Below the pieces are notes generated by a model, which worked only from the letters and a program-made list of their open reading frames with translations, was not told where the DNA came from and did no database searches. Positions 5,437 through 6,978 of a stretch of DNA of 6,978 bases are shown in pieces. Location of the stretch: assembly GCA_019690055.1 (NCBI GenBank), contig JADGGF010000234.1, forward strand, positions 1-6,978, read 5' to 3'. The DNA is from Micromonosporaceae bacterium (lineage in GTDB: Bacteria; Actinomycetota; Actinomycetes; Mycobacteriales; Micromonosporaceae). Made by a program: the position numbers and the translations under genes. Each line of letters opens with the position of its first letter. The first letter of the stretch is position 1.

Positions 5437-5511
5437 AACCGTCACCCTGGTCGCGCGGCCGGGTGAACGCCACTCGTACGGGCTCCGGCTCAACGACGAC
5501 CCACGCCCGGC

Positions 5512-6978
5512 TCAGCGTCGGCGCAGCAGCGGCCCGGTGACCGCCGCGGCGCGTCCCCGACGCCACGGCGCCCAGCTCAGCCCGGCCACGACCAGCGGGA
5601 TGAGCAGGGTGACCGCCACCGTGGTCGGGGCTGGCACCACCACCCGCTCGGTGAGCGACGACGTCGCCCCGGCCCCGGTCACCGCCGAGAGGGCGGAGGC
5701 GCCGATGACCAGGGCCAGCACCGCGGCGAGCCCGCACAACAGCAGGGCGCGGACCGCGGCCAGGCGCCGAGGCAGCCGCGGTGGCGCGCCCACCTCGATG
5801 AGCGTCCGCTCGGCCGACTGCGCCTCGGCGGACAGCAGCGCCAGCCCGGCAAGGGCGACGAGGAGCGCGATCGCGGCGGTGGCGGTGGTGGCGAGCGTGC
5901 GGACCTGGCCCGGGTCGATGGCCGGCGGTGGTACCGCCCCCTGGATCCGCTGGTCGTACCGGCCGGCGATGACCGTGGCAAGCGCGAGGTCCTCGTCGGT
6001 GACCGGCCGGTCGAGCCGTACCAGCAGCCGGGTGCCGTCGCGGGCCGGGAGCAGGCCTGAGGCGTCGAGCGTGGCCGGCGGGACGAGGATCGGCGGCACG
6101 TCGCGCGGCCAGTCGGCCACCTGCACGTGCCGGACGCCGTGCGGGGCGAGGATGGGCGGCACGGGCTGGGCGGAGTTAACCACGATCGTGCGGCCGGCCG
6201 CGGCGTCGGCCCGCAGCGCGTCCAGGCCGAGGTTGGCCAGCAGCTCGTCGGTGGCCAGGCCGACGTAGGGCAGCTGGCCGGCCGTCATGGTCTGCAGGTC
6301 GGTCCCGGCCGGCTGGACGATCCGCAGCGTCGCCACGTGCCGGACCGGCAGCGCCTGGCGGAAGTCGGCGAGCGCGGCGGCCGGGGTGGGCCCGTCGATG
6401 GCGAAGTGCTCCGGCCCGAGCCGGACCGAGGCCCCGCTCGTCTGGCGGGCCTCGGCCGCCGCCTCGACGAAGCCGACCAGCAGGACGTTGAGGGCCAGTA
6501 CGGCGACCAGGGCGGTGACGATCGGGGTGACCCGGGACGGCATCCGCTCCAGGTCGCGCAGGCCGATCCGTAACGTCGGCCCGGCGCGGGTGCGCAGCAG
6601 CCGGGCGACGCCGCTGATGATCACCTGGCCCGCGCCGCCGGCACCGATGATCGCCAGGACCACCAGGGCCAGGGTGGTGGCCGCTCCAGTGAGCAGTTCG
6701 GTCTCGGGAGCCACGATGACGAACACGGCCAGCCCGGCGATGCCGCCCAGCCCGGCCACGATCCGGACGACCGGCGGCCGCTCCCACGCCCGCATCGCCA
6801 CGGTCCCGGCCAGCGCCTGCTTCGCCGCGCCCTCGGCGGCTCGCCGGGCCGGCGCCCGCGCCGCGACCACCGCGGTCAGCACCCCGACGGCGGCGATCGC
6901 GCCCAGGACGGCCCAGGGCACCCGCAGCTCGGTGATGGCCCGGGCGGCGCGGCGTTCGAGCAGCCCCCGGGCCACGAC
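5512..6978 (-). CDS. FtsX-type ABC transporter permease, 5' part cut off by the window edge
   Basis: C-terminal part of a large ABC permease of the FtsX/MacB/LolC type, at least 488 residues. A GTG at 6975 could be read as a start, but the frame stays open to the edge and the protein begins mid-domain, so the gene very likely extends to the right. In this numbering (from the GTG): 20-40 with the arginine-rich follow-up ARAPARRAA is the end of a first FtsX domain; hydrophobic segments follow at about 70-90 and 96-120; a linker TLRIGLRDLERMPSRV (134-149) leads into a segment at 150-170; residues about 171-358 form an extracytoplasmic domain; 360-384, 405-428 and 448-470 are the three segments of a second FtsX domain. 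It ends in a short basic tail. Such permeases work with a separate ATPase, not in this window, in lipoprotein, peptide or lipid handling. It is probably first of the visible operon, 75 bases before the preferred DUF418 start. Confidence 0.9.
   Translation of the reverse strand, partial: VVARGLLERRAARAITELRVPWAVLGAIAAVGVLTAVVAARAPARRAAEGAAKQALAGTVAMRAWERPPVVRIVAGLGGIAGLAVFVIVAPETELLTGAATTLALVVLAIIGAGGAGQVIISGVARLLRTRAGPTLRIGLRDLERMPSRVTPIVTALVAVLALNVLLVGFVEAAAEARQTSGASVRLGPEHFAIDGPTPAAALADFRQALPVRHVATLRIVQPAGTDLQTMTAGQLPYVGLATDELLANLGLDALRADAAAGRTIVVNSAQPVPPILAPHGVRHVQVADWPRDVPPILVPPATLDASGLLPARDGTRLLVRLDRPVTDEDLALATVIAGRYDQRIQGAVPPPAIDPGQVRTLATTATAAIALLVALAGLALLSAEAQSAERTLIEVGAPPRLPRRLAAVRALLLCGLAAVLALVIGASALSAVTGAGATSSLTERVVVPAPTTVAVTLLIPLVVAGLSWAPWRRGRAAAVTGPLLRRR

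Noticed and set aside
3229..5466. Plus-strand open frame of 745 codons
   Set aside because: Antisense to three well-recognised genes; composition is Arg/Gly/Asp/His/Gln-rich with no recognisable fold.

Overview
This is very GC-rich DNA with a strong G/C third-position bias, frequent GTG starts and long antisense shadow frames. It fits a high-GC actinomycete. The DUF3040 protein next to an actinobacterial DinB, together with the style of the intergenic palindrome, points to Micromonosporaceae or a close relative. That family-level placement is inference from memory, not a search result.

All six supported genes lie on the minus strand, so transcription runs from high to low coordinates. In that order: (1) an FtsX-type ABC permease whose 5' part is cut off by the right edge (5512-6978); (2) a DUF418/YeiB-like polytopic membrane protein with a Gly/Arg-rich tail (4213-5436, alternative start 5493); (3) a class I SAM methyltransferase resembling CmoM/SmtA (3463-4182); (4) an alkaline-phosphatase-superfamily phosphodiesterase (2318-3466), joined to the methyltransferase by a GTGA stop/start overlap; (5) DNA polymerase IV, dinB (816-2186); (6) a small DUF3040 membrane protein (241-639). 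Genes 1-4 are tightly packed and look like one transcription unit. It probably ends at a strong bipartite palindrome (2238-2291). dinB and the DUF3040 gene then appear to have their own start signals. The last 240 bases (1-240) hold no gene I can support. From known actinobacterial gene order the mraZ/dcw division cluster might follow just off the left edge, but nothing in the window proves it.

The ordinary genes look intact. The unusual content is small-scale. dinB carries two independent in-frame tandem repeat expansions: a 27-bp unit in three copies just before the first catalytic aspartate, and a 15-bp unit in about 3.6 copies inside the little-finger domain. The intergenic palindrome is both a direct and an inverted repeat. 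The methyltransferase has no good start codon at the place where its family homology seems to begin, and it is in the same frame as the upstream gene across a single TGA. dinB may be translated from a leaderless mRNA. I see no phage, CRISPR, insertion sequence, toxin-antitoxin, RNA gene or biosynthetic gene cluster. I do not see a clearly new biological system, only several local oddities worth checking.
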